Shown here piece after piece: positions 1-10,137 of a stretch of 64,000 bases of DNA. Source of the stretch: Polytrichum commune (taxonomy: Eukaryota > Streptophyta > Polytrichopsida > Polytrichales > Polytrichaceae); assembly GCA_950295325.1 (NCBI GenBank), contig OX485803.1, positions 48,377,554 to 48,441,553 on the forward strand, in the 5' to 3' direction. The notes under the pieces were generated by a model. The model did not search any database. It had not been told where the DNA came from and was given only the letters and a program-made list of their open reading frames with translations. The stretch's first letter is position 1. Each line of letters opens with the position of its first letter. The position numbers and the translations under genes were made by a program.

Positions 1-105
1 CAATTTAATAAAGGAAAACTGAAGGATGTCAACATTAAACCGGTTGGACTTGCAAGCACTAGGATCTCAACCGATTATGCCCAAAAACCTCCCCGATCAC
101 TGGGT
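1..105 (+). repeat. Dispersed repeat R1, partial copy 1
   Basis: The segment matches the 3' half of a longer repeat seen complete at 523-743. It runs from the 'aatttaataaaggaaaac' box through an 'aaccggttgg' motif to a 'ctccccgatcact' end. The window edge cuts off its 5' part. Four copies occur in this window (1-105, 523-743, 5253-5490 inverted, 57460-57660), so it is a dispersed mobile-element-derived sequence. No coding content is visible and the class of element is not established. Confidence 0.75.
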
Positions 106-522
106 ATGCGATGTATAAGATAGGATGACGAGAACAATGTTGGGCTTTTTGGATCACTCTAACTTACACAGACAGTTTGGCCATTAACTTAGGAGAGAAT
201 AAAGGAGTGTCTGCATCCACAAACTCTGCAAGTTAGTTGCCATTGCTGATGAGTGATTGATTGATTTGATTGGAATGATTGGGCTGATTGGACTTGTTGC
301 AGAACCCTAAGCTAGCTATGGGGACTCTGGATTCTTGGATAAACGATTCTGCGATATAAGTTATGGCACATATTTCTATCACTGCCACTGATCTGCAGGC
401 AGAACAGAACCCCTCGAGGCCTTCACCTCCAGCCGCTAAAGTATTAAGTGTGGGTGTTATTAAGTTCGTTTTTTCATGGTCTCCAGTTTCTGCTGATTCA
501 TTAGATTCACACTGTGAACCAA
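106..522. other. No gene recognised
   Basis: This stretch lies between two R1 copies. It contains only short overlapping open frames without recognisable domains. It may belong to the same element that carries the R1 copies. Confidence 0.5.
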
Positions 523-743
523 TGATCAGGGAGAACCGGCAGTTAGTTACAAATGAACCGGTTGAGTTTGAGAAATAACTGGTTGAGTTTGAGACTGCAG
601 GAAAATTACCGATCATTTTAGAGGAATTTGTAGAAGGATATACCCCAATTTAATAAAGGAAAACCGGAGGATGGCAACATGTAACCGGTTGGACTTGCAA
701 ACACTAGGATCTCAACCGATTATGCTCAAAAATCTCCCCGATC
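523..743 (+). repeat. Dispersed repeat R1, copy A
   Basis: This is a full-length copy of R1. It starts near 'tgatcagggagaaccgg', contains a short internal direct repeat 'aactggttgagtttgaga', and ends at 'ctccccgatcac'. It matches 5253-5490 on the opposite strand along its whole length, with small indels and point changes, and matches 57460-57660 more weakly. The presence of direct and inverted copies makes it a dispersed repeat rather than one LTR pair. Confidence 0.8.
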
Positions 744-1016
744 ACTAATGTGAACTTGTGTTGGTGTATTAGCAAATCTACGTTGAAACGTAAGCAAAAA
801 CTCTGATGGGAAATTAGACCTCCCTTGATTGGTTTACTTATGGTCATCAAAATTGCATGTTTATTGGTTCGTGAATTGAATATACAGGCGCTCTCAATTG
901 TGTTTACTATTGAGTGTGTAATGGTTGAAAAAGATTGAAGATGTAGTCCGACATTTTGGAAACATATATAGGACTTGCCGACGTGTTCTTGTTCAAGAAA
1001 GCCCAGTGGTTGATTC
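744..1016 (+). repeat. Dispersed repeat R2, copy 1
   Basis: This is similar in order and wording to 23544-23790 and 41172-41420. All three share a tract with 'attagacctcccttgattg'-like sequence, then a 'gcatgtttattgg' box, a 'gttcacwattgagtgtg' box, and a region ending in 'aaacatgtgtctttatg' in the better copies. Copies are diverged by indels and substitutions, so the family is old. The class of element is unknown. Confidence 0.6.
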
Positions 1017-1439
1017 ATATGCCAACCACAGTTGGGGGCACGAAGTCCCCCCTACTCATCTCCATTGAGACCCTAATGTTATTTATGGTGTTTTTCTAAA
1101 GTTAAAGTTGTTCACCTACCCACACAAATCAAATATATGTGTTTGATTTAGAAATGTTGCACCGAATAACACTCACGTACTTTAAAGGCATGAACTTTTG
1201 GAGGAACTTTTGGAGATGCTTCGTGTTGGAGGTGCATGGAACACATTTGGGGCATTGGTTGGTGCTTGGAGCATTGGAGCATTGGAGCATTAGAGGTGTG
1301 TACAAGTGTTGATCCACCTGTTTGTAATGCTTGAATGCATATTTGATGCATTGGAGTGGTGGTTTGAGTTGGTTGAGTGTATTGAAGGTTATTTGAGTGA
1401 TTTGAGCGTAAATGTGCACATTTGAGAGTAAGAGGACCT

Positions 1440-1710
1440 GATTTGAGGTTATTAAGTGATACGCGAGATATCCAAGAGGAAGGAGAGAACCCGAAGGTGA
1501 TGATGCCACATTGGTGTTGTATCAAGGTAAAGTGGGTGATCCATCTTGGCACAAAGACGTCAAAACATGCTATTATTGTGGTAAACCAGGTCACATTGTG
1601 CGGTTTTGCTACAAAGCAAAAAAATAACAATAAAGATAATACAAACAACATCAAATAAGATGATGACTATGCATTCGCAACGCAACATGAATTTGGTTTT
1701 TCACTTTAGC
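1440..1710 (+). pseudogene. Ty1/copia gag relic with CCHC zinc knuckle
   Basis: A plus-strand reading frame through 1568-1615 encodes CYYCGKPGHIVRFC, a CX2CX4HX4C zinc knuckle of retrotransposon Gag, which binds template RNA in the virus-like particle. Just upstream, in the same frame, is DDATLVLYQGKVGDPSWHKD, and downstream after a frameshift and stops is DDDYAFATQHEFGFSL. This order is typical of the end of gag in plant Ty1/copia elements. Several stops and frame changes separate the blocks, and no protease, integrase or reverse transcriptase follows in register. It is therefore a dead fragment. The opposite-strand open frames here are shadows. Confidence 0.75.
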
Positions 1711-3400
1711 TTTGACAATCCTTATAAATCCACTCATGATTCTTTGATCCATTAGTTCCAAAAATTTCTTCTTTATCAAATTCCAACAACTTTGGAAGAA
1801 TGTTGATCCTTGTGCTTCCACTTAGTTTTGATTGTTGTGTTGTGAAAGTTTGAAGTGTGCCCTACCAATTTATGTTGAATATACCTTTTTTTCTTGATTA
1901 CGTTTTGTTTACACCAACTTTGCACTTAAATTCAAGATTTGAGTTTTTTTGGTGCAACCATGTAGTTTGTTAAAGAATCAAGTACAATGCGAGAAGTGGG
2001 AATTTTTCTTTTCCTATGCTTAACATGCCTCCTCTCGCATGCATGTCGCTTGCATTATTCACTTACATCATGGATTGTATGTATCGGTGATCATTCTTGT
2101 TGGCAGGGAGCACCGTGAGGATATGTGATTTCAACTTTCAACCCCATTGCCATTTTGGTTTGTTTGATATTGCAACGATTATGTATGTTTTGATCTATAA
2201 TTGGATGTTTCATTTTTTGTTTGTTGTTTGTTTTGGGCCGGAAATTGTGGTCCTATGCGTGCATCTATTCATGTGCCCATCATAGTTGTCATTGTTTTGG
2301 TTAGTTTATTTTTTGAAGGTGGTTTCAAATTTTGACCTCTAATTTTGCATGTGAATTATGGGTCAATTATGGATTTCTTAGATTTTGGCAATGGGGAGAA
2401 TCATCAAAACCTTGCATGCGCCATTGCCACAAATCCATGGCGCATTTGTATGACCATCATCAATACTTGAGGGAGTCAACTGGGTAAACCATTTCCTCAA
2501 CCTTCTTCGCAATTTTTTATGATCCTAAATTCCTTGAAGTTGGGCTATTGGTGTTCACAACCTCTTTGAGCATTTTGTAACCCATGACACATTGGCTTGT
2601 GTGTATGATTCATTAATGTAGGGCTTTTATCTGACTTGCTTCTGCATGAAATTCATGTTGAAATTTGTTTTGGTTTTAAAGTTAAGCTTAAAGTGCACAT
2701 ATTCATTCCTCGTAAGAGGTTTCTCTTGCAATTCGTTGCAAATTTTGTACATAATGTTAATACAAAAGTAGATGCAAATGGGTTGTCTTATGCCAGGAAA
2801 GTCATGATTCGTTGCAGCTTAGATGTCAACGGTATTTGGCATTTGGAATAGTTGTTCCCACATCTTCAAGAGATTGTTAGAAAATATGGAGCACATTTTG
2901 ATGGCCAACTTGTACCAAAAATTCTTGCCTAAATTATCCCTTGTTATGTTCAAAGTGTTTTGATTTCTCCACATGTTTGTTGGCAAATGAAGCAAGTCTC
3001 TTTGTTGTTATTGGAATATATTTCTCACATTCCATCTTGTAAATGAAAATGTGTTTTGTTTGTGCAATCTATTTGCACACATGAATAGAATGCTAAGAAA
3101 CTTGAACTCAATGTATGCATGGCTATTGTTGTACTAACTGCAATGTTTTGTGTATGCAAGGATGTATGGATTTCTACTTTCAAGATCCATCATAGATTCA
3201 ATTTCTAAATTGTCCATAAAATTTATGCATGGCCTAATGTATTCTCATTACGCATTATTGGATTACCAAGCTGCTATGCTTGTAATATTTGGAAGTCGTC
3301 ATTCATGTGGTCACATTTTTTTGCATACTAAAATACAAAATTATAATCTCAAGTATCCCAATGCGCTATGCTGAATGTCACAATTTGAGACCTCTAGGCA
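1711..3400. other. No gene recognised (AT-rich, old repeat-like)
   Basis: This is AT-rich sequence following the copia gag relic. The small open frames at 2097-2285, 2636-2851 and 3150-3374 show no recognisable domain. Part of it may be decayed retrotransposon interior, but no pol motif could be read. Confidence 0.45.
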
Positions 3401-3404
3401 TCTA

Positions 3405-3560
3405 GTTTAGGTCCTTTGTAAATGGTGTATGTGACACTAAATATTATAAACGATGTAGTTGTCGTGAACCAAAATCTACTATGATGTGAGGAGAATAGAT
3501 ATAGCATTGCGTAATTTCAAATAGTAAGTGACACTAAATGCAATATTTAGTGTAATGACC
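3405..3560. mobile_element. Truncated TA-type MITE (family F1)
   Basis: One terminus is recognisable at 3503-3555: 'gcgtaatttcaaatagtaag' followed by 'tgacactaaatgcaatattt' and 'agtgta'. This matches the right ends of the complete elements at 9914-10135 and 58675-58896. A second, more diverged box ('gtgacactaaatattataaa') lies at about 3431. The inverted partner terminus is not seen, so the copy is broken or rearranged. Confidence 0.55.
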
Positions 3561-4346
3561 ACAAACCATCACTACCCCTTCCTAGATTCTCTCATTGGTT
3601 GAGAAATGAGTGTTGATCCCACATCATTTAACTCAAGATGACCAAAAATAAGAGTGACCATGTCAAATGAAGGATGAGAAAGGGCCCTGAATTTGTGAAG
3701 GAAAAAAATTATAAACATTTGAAAAACACATTGATCTTCAAAGCCAAGCAATCTTTGTTTCCGAAAAAAAATTCAAGAAAAGTCTACATTTTTTAGAGGA
3801 CAGTGTAATCAGTGTGCAAGTAGATATATTGAACATATAATTGTCTAAAATTTGTATAAAATATGATGGAATTACATTAAATTGATTTTTTCCTAAAGAA
3901 ATCCATAATGGTACCCTCAAGTTTATAATGAATTCAAGGAATATCAAAAAAGAAATCCCAACTTCAAAGTAGTTTCGGTCATGAATTCTATGTCCAAAAC
4001 AATAATTAGCCATTACCTTTTGAACAGTACTTTTAATGATAGGTTTAGAAGATCTCGTCTTGATATTCTATATTTGAATACCTAACACTACAATAAAGAG
4101 TACCATGAAAAAGAAACTCCAATCTAAACAACACTTTACTACTACCTTTAGGCGTTTGACCAAAACAAATATGGTTTTAGTATACCGGAATACTTTTTCC
4201 GTATACTTGACCGAGCTTGCTCCCTTCTATATCTATTTATCATACATCTGACCTTTTTACCCACAAAGGTCAAATTGGTTATTTGGATATTATAAAACAT
4301 TGACATCTTTACTAGGTCAAATCGTACATCAACAATAATAAGTTAT

Positions 4347-4400
4347 AACAATGCATAGTTCCGAATAGTAAGTGACATTGAATACCATAAACGGTGGCCA
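4347..4400. mobile_element. Orphan terminus of F1 MITE
   Basis: The block 'gttccgaatagtaagtgaca' followed by 'ttgaataccataaacggtg' matches the right terminal inverted repeat of the F1 family (compare 58850-58892). No opposite terminus was found nearby. The gap from 3561 to 4346 holds nothing recognisable. Confidence 0.45.
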
Positions 4401-4709
4401 ACAAAGGCTGCACCGTAAAGATTTCAATATGAATGTTATAGCTTTTCCCGCATGTTTCCCATTTTTAGATTCACTAGTTGTTTGCCATCAGACAGTAGCA
4501 CAACTCACTCTGGACTGGTCAGGGATTTGTGGCGTTTTGTGGTCTCTCTTTCATAGCTAGCAATCATCTTGCTTGATGAATTTGCCATTTCTTAGATGGA
4601 GCGGCTTTAGAAGCTCAAACACTTGCCCCACGTCTTACGGGGACCAAAAATGCTCAGCCATTTGCAAGGGAGTGGGACCATGGCCTTGTCATCAATCCTC
4701 AGCCCTTAA

Positions 4710-5225
4710 GGGCCCTTTTACACCTAGAGGCCGGGTCAATTCGTTGTGTAAGAGGCTTGAAATCTTCACTTGTGATTGGCCAAAAGGCTGAAATCGATCC
4801 CAACTCATGTACACCTAGAGGCCGGGCCGATTTCGTGGTATGAATTTTTTCAGTCAAAAAATGCATGGTCTTACATGGCCCGAGCTCGTTGAATTGGGTG
4901 CACTCAAAATGGAAGGCCAATGTCCTAGTTCAATAAATAAAATTTTAAAATAAAATATGATTTTTTTTCAACAAACCAAATTCATTGGATTATGTGGAAA
5001 TATGAACGGCTCTATGCTAGATTATGCTAGATCCGTTGGATTGTGCTAGATTTATTGATACGGCTTGGCTTCTTGGCCCTAAGGCCTTTACATATGGGGA
5101 AAGTGCCCCTTTTATAATCTTATTGTAATGTGTAGTTGAGGCCGGCCGCCAACCGAAAAGGGCCTAAAATTGCATGCAATTGGCCTCAAGGGGAATTGGC
5201 CCAGCCTCTAGGTGTAAAGCGGCCC
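4710..5225. mobile_element. PIF/Harbinger-like (Tourist-type) MITE
   Basis: The termini are inverted: 'gggcccttttacacctagag' at 4710 and the complement of 'cctctaggtgtaaagcggcc' ending at 5225. Both are bordered by TTAA, which reads as a 3-bp TTA or TAA target-site duplication plus one ambiguous base. GGGCC-type ends with TTA/TAA duplications are diagnostic of PIF/Harbinger elements. A second copy of the 'tacacctagaggccggg' subterminal box lies at about 4810. The element is non-autonomous, with no transposase frame inside. With the element removed, the flanks would join as 'cagccc-TTAA-gcccttg'. Confidence 0.8.
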
Positions 5226-5252
5226 TTAAGCCCTTGCTGCCCAGCTCCAGTG

Positions 5253-5490
5253 ATGGGGGAGATTTTTGGGCATAATAATCAGTTGAGATCCTAGTGTTTA
5301 CAAGCCCAACTGGTTACATGTTGACATCCTCCGGTTTTCCTTTATTAAATTGGGGTATATTCTATAGGTTCCTCTGGAATGATGGGTAATTTTCCTGCAG
5401 TCTCGAGGAGCTTCAACCGGATAGTTATTTCTCAAACTCAACCAGTTCATTTGTAAGTAAGTGCCGGTCAGTTCTCCCTGGTCATTGCCC
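5253..5490 (-). repeat. Dispersed repeat R1, copy B (inverted)
   Basis: The reverse complement matches copy A (523-743) from the 'caccagggagaac'-like start through 'tttaataaaggaaaaccgga' to the 'ctcccccatcact' end. A few short insertions separate the copies. It is inverted relative to copies 1 and A, so the 4.5 kb between A and B is framed by inverted, not direct, repeats. Confidence 0.8.
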
Positions 5491-5760
5491 AGCTCCTCTC
5501 TTTCCCACTCTCCATCCGTGTGCCCTGCAACTCACTTGCATTCTTCTCATCTTCCTTCACAGAGCAATCTCCAGGCTCATCTCACTGTATATCTTAGGGT
5601 TAGGGTTAGGGTTTGCGCAGAGAATGGCTTCTGGCAATCGATCGAACGTGCTTCTTTGGGGCTTCCTTCAAGTGGCTTAGAGTGCGAACTCCTCACGATT
5701 CTTAGTTTCAGCTTAGTAAGATCTTGCGCATTTCTGATGGTTTAAGATGTCAAGGTTGGG
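5491..5760 (+). other. Gene-start-like fragment with telobox
   Basis: A CT-rich leader is followed by three TTAGGG units and AGGGTTT at about 5592-5612. This is a telobox-like motif common in leaders of plant housekeeping genes. An ATG at about 5624 opens MASGNRSNVLLWGFLQVA and then a stop. It looks like the 5' leader and first codons of a plant gene, either decayed, truncated, or captured by mobile DNA. No downstream exon was found before the pogo-like element starts at 5876. It is not claimed as an active gene. Confidence 0.35.
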
Positions 5761-5875
5761 GACGCGTTCTTCAAAAACCTATCAATCTCCCAGAAGACTC
5801 CCAGAGTCTTAACTTTCATAAGATTGCTGCATAGATTAACTCTCCACCCTAGCTAGCCTGCATGTTAATTAACTA

Positions 5876-6987
5876 CACCCTAACCTTGATAATGTCACAC
5901 CCTCCGTTTCACCAAAAAGTGTGATATAAACAAGGTGTGACATACTTGATAATGTCACATTTTGTGCATAATGTGATATTATCAAAAAATATGTAGAAAA
6001 TCAAAATATAATTACAAATTTTTAAAAAATAACAAATACGAGACTTCAATGTTTTTGAATGTAAAATCTAATTCAAAATTGTGAATAACAACAAGTGCAC
6101 ATCATAATATGTCATTGAGATCAAGTAAAGACCTCTCACTAGAGACAAAGAAGCTTCTAATGTCACATTGTTTTGTTGATGTTAAATGTGCAACACCAAT
6201 TCTAATGAGTTTGTCATGGATTTTTTCCATTTCTAACAACTCATGAGTGCTGAAAATCTGAGAACCTTGGCTAGCCATAAAATTCAAAACATCTTTAGCA
6301 TATTTTTGTTCATCGCTTAGCTTCACTACTTTAGACTCATCATCACTGCTATCAACAATCAATGGGTCCACTTCCATGGAATCAAGAACCTGTTCGCCAT
6401 CTTGCACTAATTGCACAAGCTCCTCAGTAGAAAATTCCACCTCAAAATCATATTCACCTTCCATGTTTATGTACTCCAAAGGACAAAGCTTTTCTACATG
6501 CTTGCCTTCAACATCCAAACCCAAATTTAATGCGGCGATGAGTCTACCCAATTCCAAAGTTGCTTCCTCCATTTTGGACTTCATACGTTCATCAAGATTG
6601 TTTATATCTGCATTCCACTCTGCAAGCAATATGGCGGACTTTCTTCAACAATTTCTAATGGTTTGATCATCTAATTTGAAATTACACAAGGCATCCCACT
6701 ATGCCGAAAGCATTGAATGAGAGCTCATTCAATGACCCCCAATATGCTTTGCTTTAGCCCATGCTCACCCATGAACAATAATATCGAACCCATGCCCACC
6801 CATACAATCCATCCATACTTGATATTATCACATTTACACTACGGATTTTGAAAAAAAATAGTGACATTATCAAGGGTGATAGGGATAATAACGAGGGAGT
6901 TTTACACTATGAAAATCGGTTTCAAACTTTTAGGTGACAATATCAAGGTGTTCTATTAACAAGGGTGACATTATCAAGGTTAGACTG
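5876..6987 (-). mobile_element. pogo-like DNA transposon, internally deleted (Pogo-1)
   Basis: The ends are inverted repeats: 'cacccTAACCTTGATAATGT' at 5876 and, read on the other strand from 6987, 'cagtcTAACCTTGATAATGT'. Each is flanked by TA (5874-5875 and 6988-6989), the dinucleotide duplicated by Tc1/mariner/pogo transposases. Subterminal copies of the 'TTGATAATGTCAC' box recur at about 5949 and 6940. At 1112 bp it is far too short for a full element. It keeps only the 3' part of the transposase gene (minus strand, about 6102-6720). Open ends, a clear TA duplication and retained protein sequence suggest moderate age. Confidence 0.85.
6102..6720 (-). pseudogene. pogo-like transposase, C-terminal remnant
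   Basis: The open frame 6629-6102 (minus) gives 175 residues from a TTG-initiated stretch starting LLAEWNADINNLDERMKSK. It is acidic in the middle and ends QCDIRSFFVSSERSLLDLND. QxxIxxFF is the consensus of a PCNA-interacting (PIP) box; pogo transposase is known to carry such a motif near its C-terminus. Just upstream, in another frame (about 6690-6715), IQCFRHSGM matches the CWRxxG/T segment after the DDE domain of pogo/Tigger transposases and corresponds to IQSCWRHTC in Pogo-2. The DDE catalytic domain and the DNA-binding domain are missing. It is not expected to transpose by itself. A domesticated role is not supported by anything visible. Confidence 0.75.
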
Positions 6988-7540
6988 TAAAGATGATCTG
7001 CTCTGACAAATGAGCCATGTAATTAAAGACACTACAGTAGTGAAAACTTTTGAACGAGGAGTACCGAACTTTAGTTACAAGCTAGCCGAAATTTTTTGGA
7101 GATTTCCAAATGAGTTCGCAATGATTCGGACGAGGTACCAACTTAAAATCGTTAAGGTCAGAAATTGACCGGTTCAAATGAGAAAAGATCGGCAATATAG
7201 CCGGTTGAGGCATCATATTTTAGGATATTTACCGAGCCAATTTTAAAATTTTAGGCAAGTAGCCGAAGGGACTAGGGATAGGGCGGAAAATTCTACTAGG
7301 GTAATACTAGAGTCATGACTCATAAGGTCAAGAACCATGGAGGCTAATTAATTTAGGGTTGGTTCCGTTCACTGGGCCGATTAGGGTTTTGAGGCTCTAA
7401 ACACCCAAGGACCCTCTCTCACGAGTATAAGGAGTTTGAGTCCCTTGTGCAAAGTATCTCACTCCTCTACTGGGATTTCTCTCTGTGCTCTTTCGCTACT
7501 ACTCTTCCGCTTTTGTTTGTTTCTACATCCACCTGCGGCA
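6988..7540. other. LTR-like segment, no gene
   Basis: This sequence carries several 'ccga' and 'ccggttgag' boxes, a 'cgagtataaggag' TATA-like motif at about 7424, and a CT-rich tract. That order resembles the promoter and R-U5 part of a plant LTR. No matching second LTR, primer-binding site or polypurine tract was identified, so the assignment is tentative. Confidence 0.3.
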
Positions 7541-7642
7541 ATCCACCTGCGATCTAGTTGGAAACATCTGTTTCGGAGGTCCAATTCGGTGCGGCGATCC
7601 ACTGCGATCCACTTGGAGACATCTGTTTCGGAGGTCGTGAAT
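7541..7642. repeat. Imperfect tandem duplication, two units
   Basis: Two adjacent units share 'atccacctgcgat', then 'cttgg(a/g)aacatctgtttc' and 'ggaggtc' (7541-7582 and 7597-7638), with a period of about 56 bp and a few changes. The two mirrored open frames here are side effects of this repeat. Confidence 0.75.
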
Positions 7643-7844
7643 CTCTTGAAATCCTGTAGATAAGTCTTGAAGAGTAGGAAACAAACTTGTGCAGAACCAA
7701 TGCTCGTCTCGTGGATCTCTTGAATCTTTCACAATGATTCTTGAATCTCATGGATCTCTCACAATGATTATGAGACTTCACAATGACATCACACTGTAGT
7801 TTTGTGCATGGCACCGTGAAGTACAGAGTTTCTCTTCTCCGTCT

Positions 7845-8315
7845 TGTAAGCGTGAATTTCTAGCTTTCAAACTGCAAGCCACTACTAAATGGGGAGATAA
7901 GACTTGTAGAGATTTATGGGGCATGATCACATGGAATCGTTTTTTGCAAACCCGATATCCTAATTTGCTTGTCCTTGCTGATTTGGCTAGAGTACAATGT
8001 GTATCAACATCCACTTGTGAAAGGGCGTTTGGTGTCCAAAATTTAATAAAAACACGAGTGAGAAATAGACTTGGAAGTAAAAATTTGGAAGCTATGCTTA
8101 GAATTGCTTTAGAGGGACCAGATGAAAACTTTGATAATATTATTGAAGAGGCAATTCCTTTGTGGAAAACTGGAACCAAATACCGGTTTTTATATGCTAA
8201 TCCTTCACGTTATGTATCTTCTGCAAGTGATGCATCTTGTTCAGTAAGTTCAACTATGTTTCTAATTTTGAGGATACGGATGTTTAAAAGTTGCATGTAT
8301 TGTTGTACTAACTAG
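7845..8315 (+). pseudogene. hAT transposase C-terminal (dimerisation) fragment
   Basis: The frame is open upstream of the ATG at 7923 (through LAFKLQATTKWGDKTCRDLW) and runs to a stop at 8315. LADLARVQCVSTSTCERAFG, then VQNLIKTRVRNRLGSKNLEA and MLRIALEGPDENFDNI, match the C-terminal dimerisation domain of hAT transposases (the 'S-x-x-CERAF' block) as found in ZNF862-like plant proteins. A full hAT transposase has about 600-800 residues with an N-terminal BED finger and the DDE core. Both are absent here, so this is a fragment, although the retained domain lacks internal stops. Terminal inverted repeats were not found. The upstream 7.3-7.7 kb sequence is LTR-like, and readthrough or fusion is possible. 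Confidence 0.75.
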
Positions 8316-9070
8316 CCTCTAAATAATGTATAAACCCTTTTTGGATTTATATTTTTTTTAAAGGCTAAATCTTTGGCCCCAAGTTGGTGGGGGCTTGGCA
8401 AGGTTCAAATCCTTCCAAGGATACTTGGATTTTCTATCAACACAAATTCACCCCTTTAAAAGCATAACACCAATTTTTTTTACAATATTTAAAAAAAATC
8501 CGACATACAATACAAATCTTCGGAAACATACCGAAATGAAATTCATAAAGTCGGAAAATTACCGAATGGTAAAGTTAAATATTGGTTTTTAACCGAGAAT
8601 AAAAATTGGATTTAGATAGATTCCGAGCAAAAAAATAAAAATCCAAATGTCTTTATAAAAGATCAGAAATGTACCGACTTTTATATAAAACTCCCCGGAC
8701 TGTGGTGAAAAGTGCTCCAAAAACTCAACATAAATTTCCACAAAGAAATCAAAGCGCCGAAGGACATCTATCGATCTGATTCATCATACTTTGAAAGCAA
8801 TTGCCCTTCTAGGTTCCAAACTTGCACACAATAGATTTCGCTGCATAAAATCTCCACCATGGATGTTATCTCTGTAAGAAATGATCCCAAAGAGGAGTGG
8901 ATTCTGTTCAGGGACTCTAGGCTCTTCAATCGAGCAATCAAAAGGATCAGGACTCGGGAAAACTCTTGAAAACCTTTGAGTCTCAAGTCTCCAACCATGA
9001 CAAAACATCACATAATCTAGAGACTTGAACCACTACACAATAGAGAAATTGACACATCATAACACATCAG
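8316..9070. other. No gene recognised
   Basis: This is AT-rich sequence with several 'accga' and 'tcggaaa' boxes reminiscent of 7080-7280, so it may be another decayed part of the same LTR family. The open frames at 8395-8592 and 8768-9011 have no recognisable domain. Confidence 0.4.
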
Positions 9071-9077
9071 TGTTTCA

Positions 9078-9608
9078 AGGTTGGTCCAAAACTGAAGAAA
9101 CTCCCAAAATTGAGCAGTCCTACTAGTTCATAGCAAAATTTGGGACCCAAGGATCTTGGTCTAACATTTGAAAAACTCAAGTGGAGCTAATGTGGCATCA
9201 CTTTCCTACCGAATCGCGGCAGCTACCACTCAAGAAAATCATCCTCTTGATTCAAGAAACTAATCTTTAAGTTTGAGTCCAAACTTGAATATGAATGTAT
9301 AGTCCATGAAGGGTTTGTTTATATCAAGGTCTAGGTCCAAGAAACTTGGGTTTCAAAACACCCTTTAATGGATTTTACTTTTGGACTCAAGATTGGGACC
9401 CAAGCTTGAAAATTTGATTCCTCAAACTATGAGGAGTATCTTCTTGAGTGAGGACCATCTAGATTTGATGGGAAAATGATGATACATTAGTGCCACTTCA
9501 TTTTTGCATACCTTGGACCTGGACCCTTACGTAAACTCCTTGGGTCCAAATTTATACGCTTGACCAAAAGGATTTCTCAATTTTGGGAGTTACTTTGGAC
9601 TTGGACCC
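9078..9608. mobile_element. Imperfect long palindrome (foldback element), ~530 bp
   Basis: The two halves are inverted copies around a centre near 9338. Matching blocks include 'actcccaaaattgag' (9099-9113) with its complement at about 9577-9591, 'gtggagctaatg' (9182) with its complement at about 9488, 'actcaagaaaatc' (about 9229) with its complement near 9440, and 'ccatgaaggg' (9304) with its complement at 9364. Arms are about 260 bp with scattered mismatches and short indels. A transcript would fold into one long hairpin. Its target-site duplication could not be read. Confidence 0.7.
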
Positions 9609-9913
9609 TATTGTAAACCTACCTTAAGGGGTTTTTTGGACTAACAAGTTTCTTAGACCTAGACAAGTTTGGTTTTGGGAATGAAATCAAAATTACCTCT
9701 TCTAGTCAATAGTTAATGTAAATGTGAATGCTTGTGTGAATGCAAGAAGTCAATAGACTAACCACAAAGTTTAAAGGTCCAGAGGATAAAATCACTTTCA
9801 AAGAATTGTTGTCTACCTTTGGCTCCATATTTTGAAAAACACATGCAAAATTTTGTTAAATTTGCTATTTTTATCAATAATTTTTATTAAAATTTTACAA
9901 AAAATTGTGAGTA

Positions 9914-10135
9914 CCCCACTAAACATTGCATTTAGGGTCACTTACTATTTGGAGTTACACAATGCTACATTTTCTTTTACTTTCAATGTGATTATCTACC
10001 AAGCATAGATATTAAAGTTCTACAATGTCCAAACAACCAATCTGGCATTTCTTGGCAGAAAAGTAAGATATACACTAATTTCGGCATTGTGTAATTCCAA
10101 ATAGCAAGTGACACTAAGTACAATATTTAGTGTAG
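9914..10135. mobile_element. MITE with TA duplication (family F1), complete
   Basis: Inverted termini of about 55 bp: left 'ccccactaaacattgcattt' then 'agggtcacttactatttgga'; right, on the opposite strand, 'ctacactaaatattgtactt' then 'agtgtcacttgctatttgga'. Both ends are flanked by TA (9912-9913 and 10136-10137). Length is 222 bp with no coding content. TA duplications point to mobilisation by a Tc1/mariner-type transposase (Stowaway-like). Related copies lie at 29399-29775 and 58675-58896, and a looser relative at 27390-27589. Confidence 0.85.
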
Positions 10136-10137
10136 TA

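Noticed and set aside
1-743. R1 copies as the two LTRs of one retrotransposon
   Set aside because: Copies 1 and A are only ~640 bp apart with no internal coding region, copy B is inverted, and no primer-binding site or polypurine tract was found.
1148-1654. 168-residue minus-strand open frame
   Set aside because: Antisense to the copia gag zinc-knuckle frame; low-complexity T/S/C/H composition.
5592-5612. Interstitial telomere repeat
   Set aside because: Only three TTAGGG units in a leader-like context; better explained as a telobox than as a telomeric relic.
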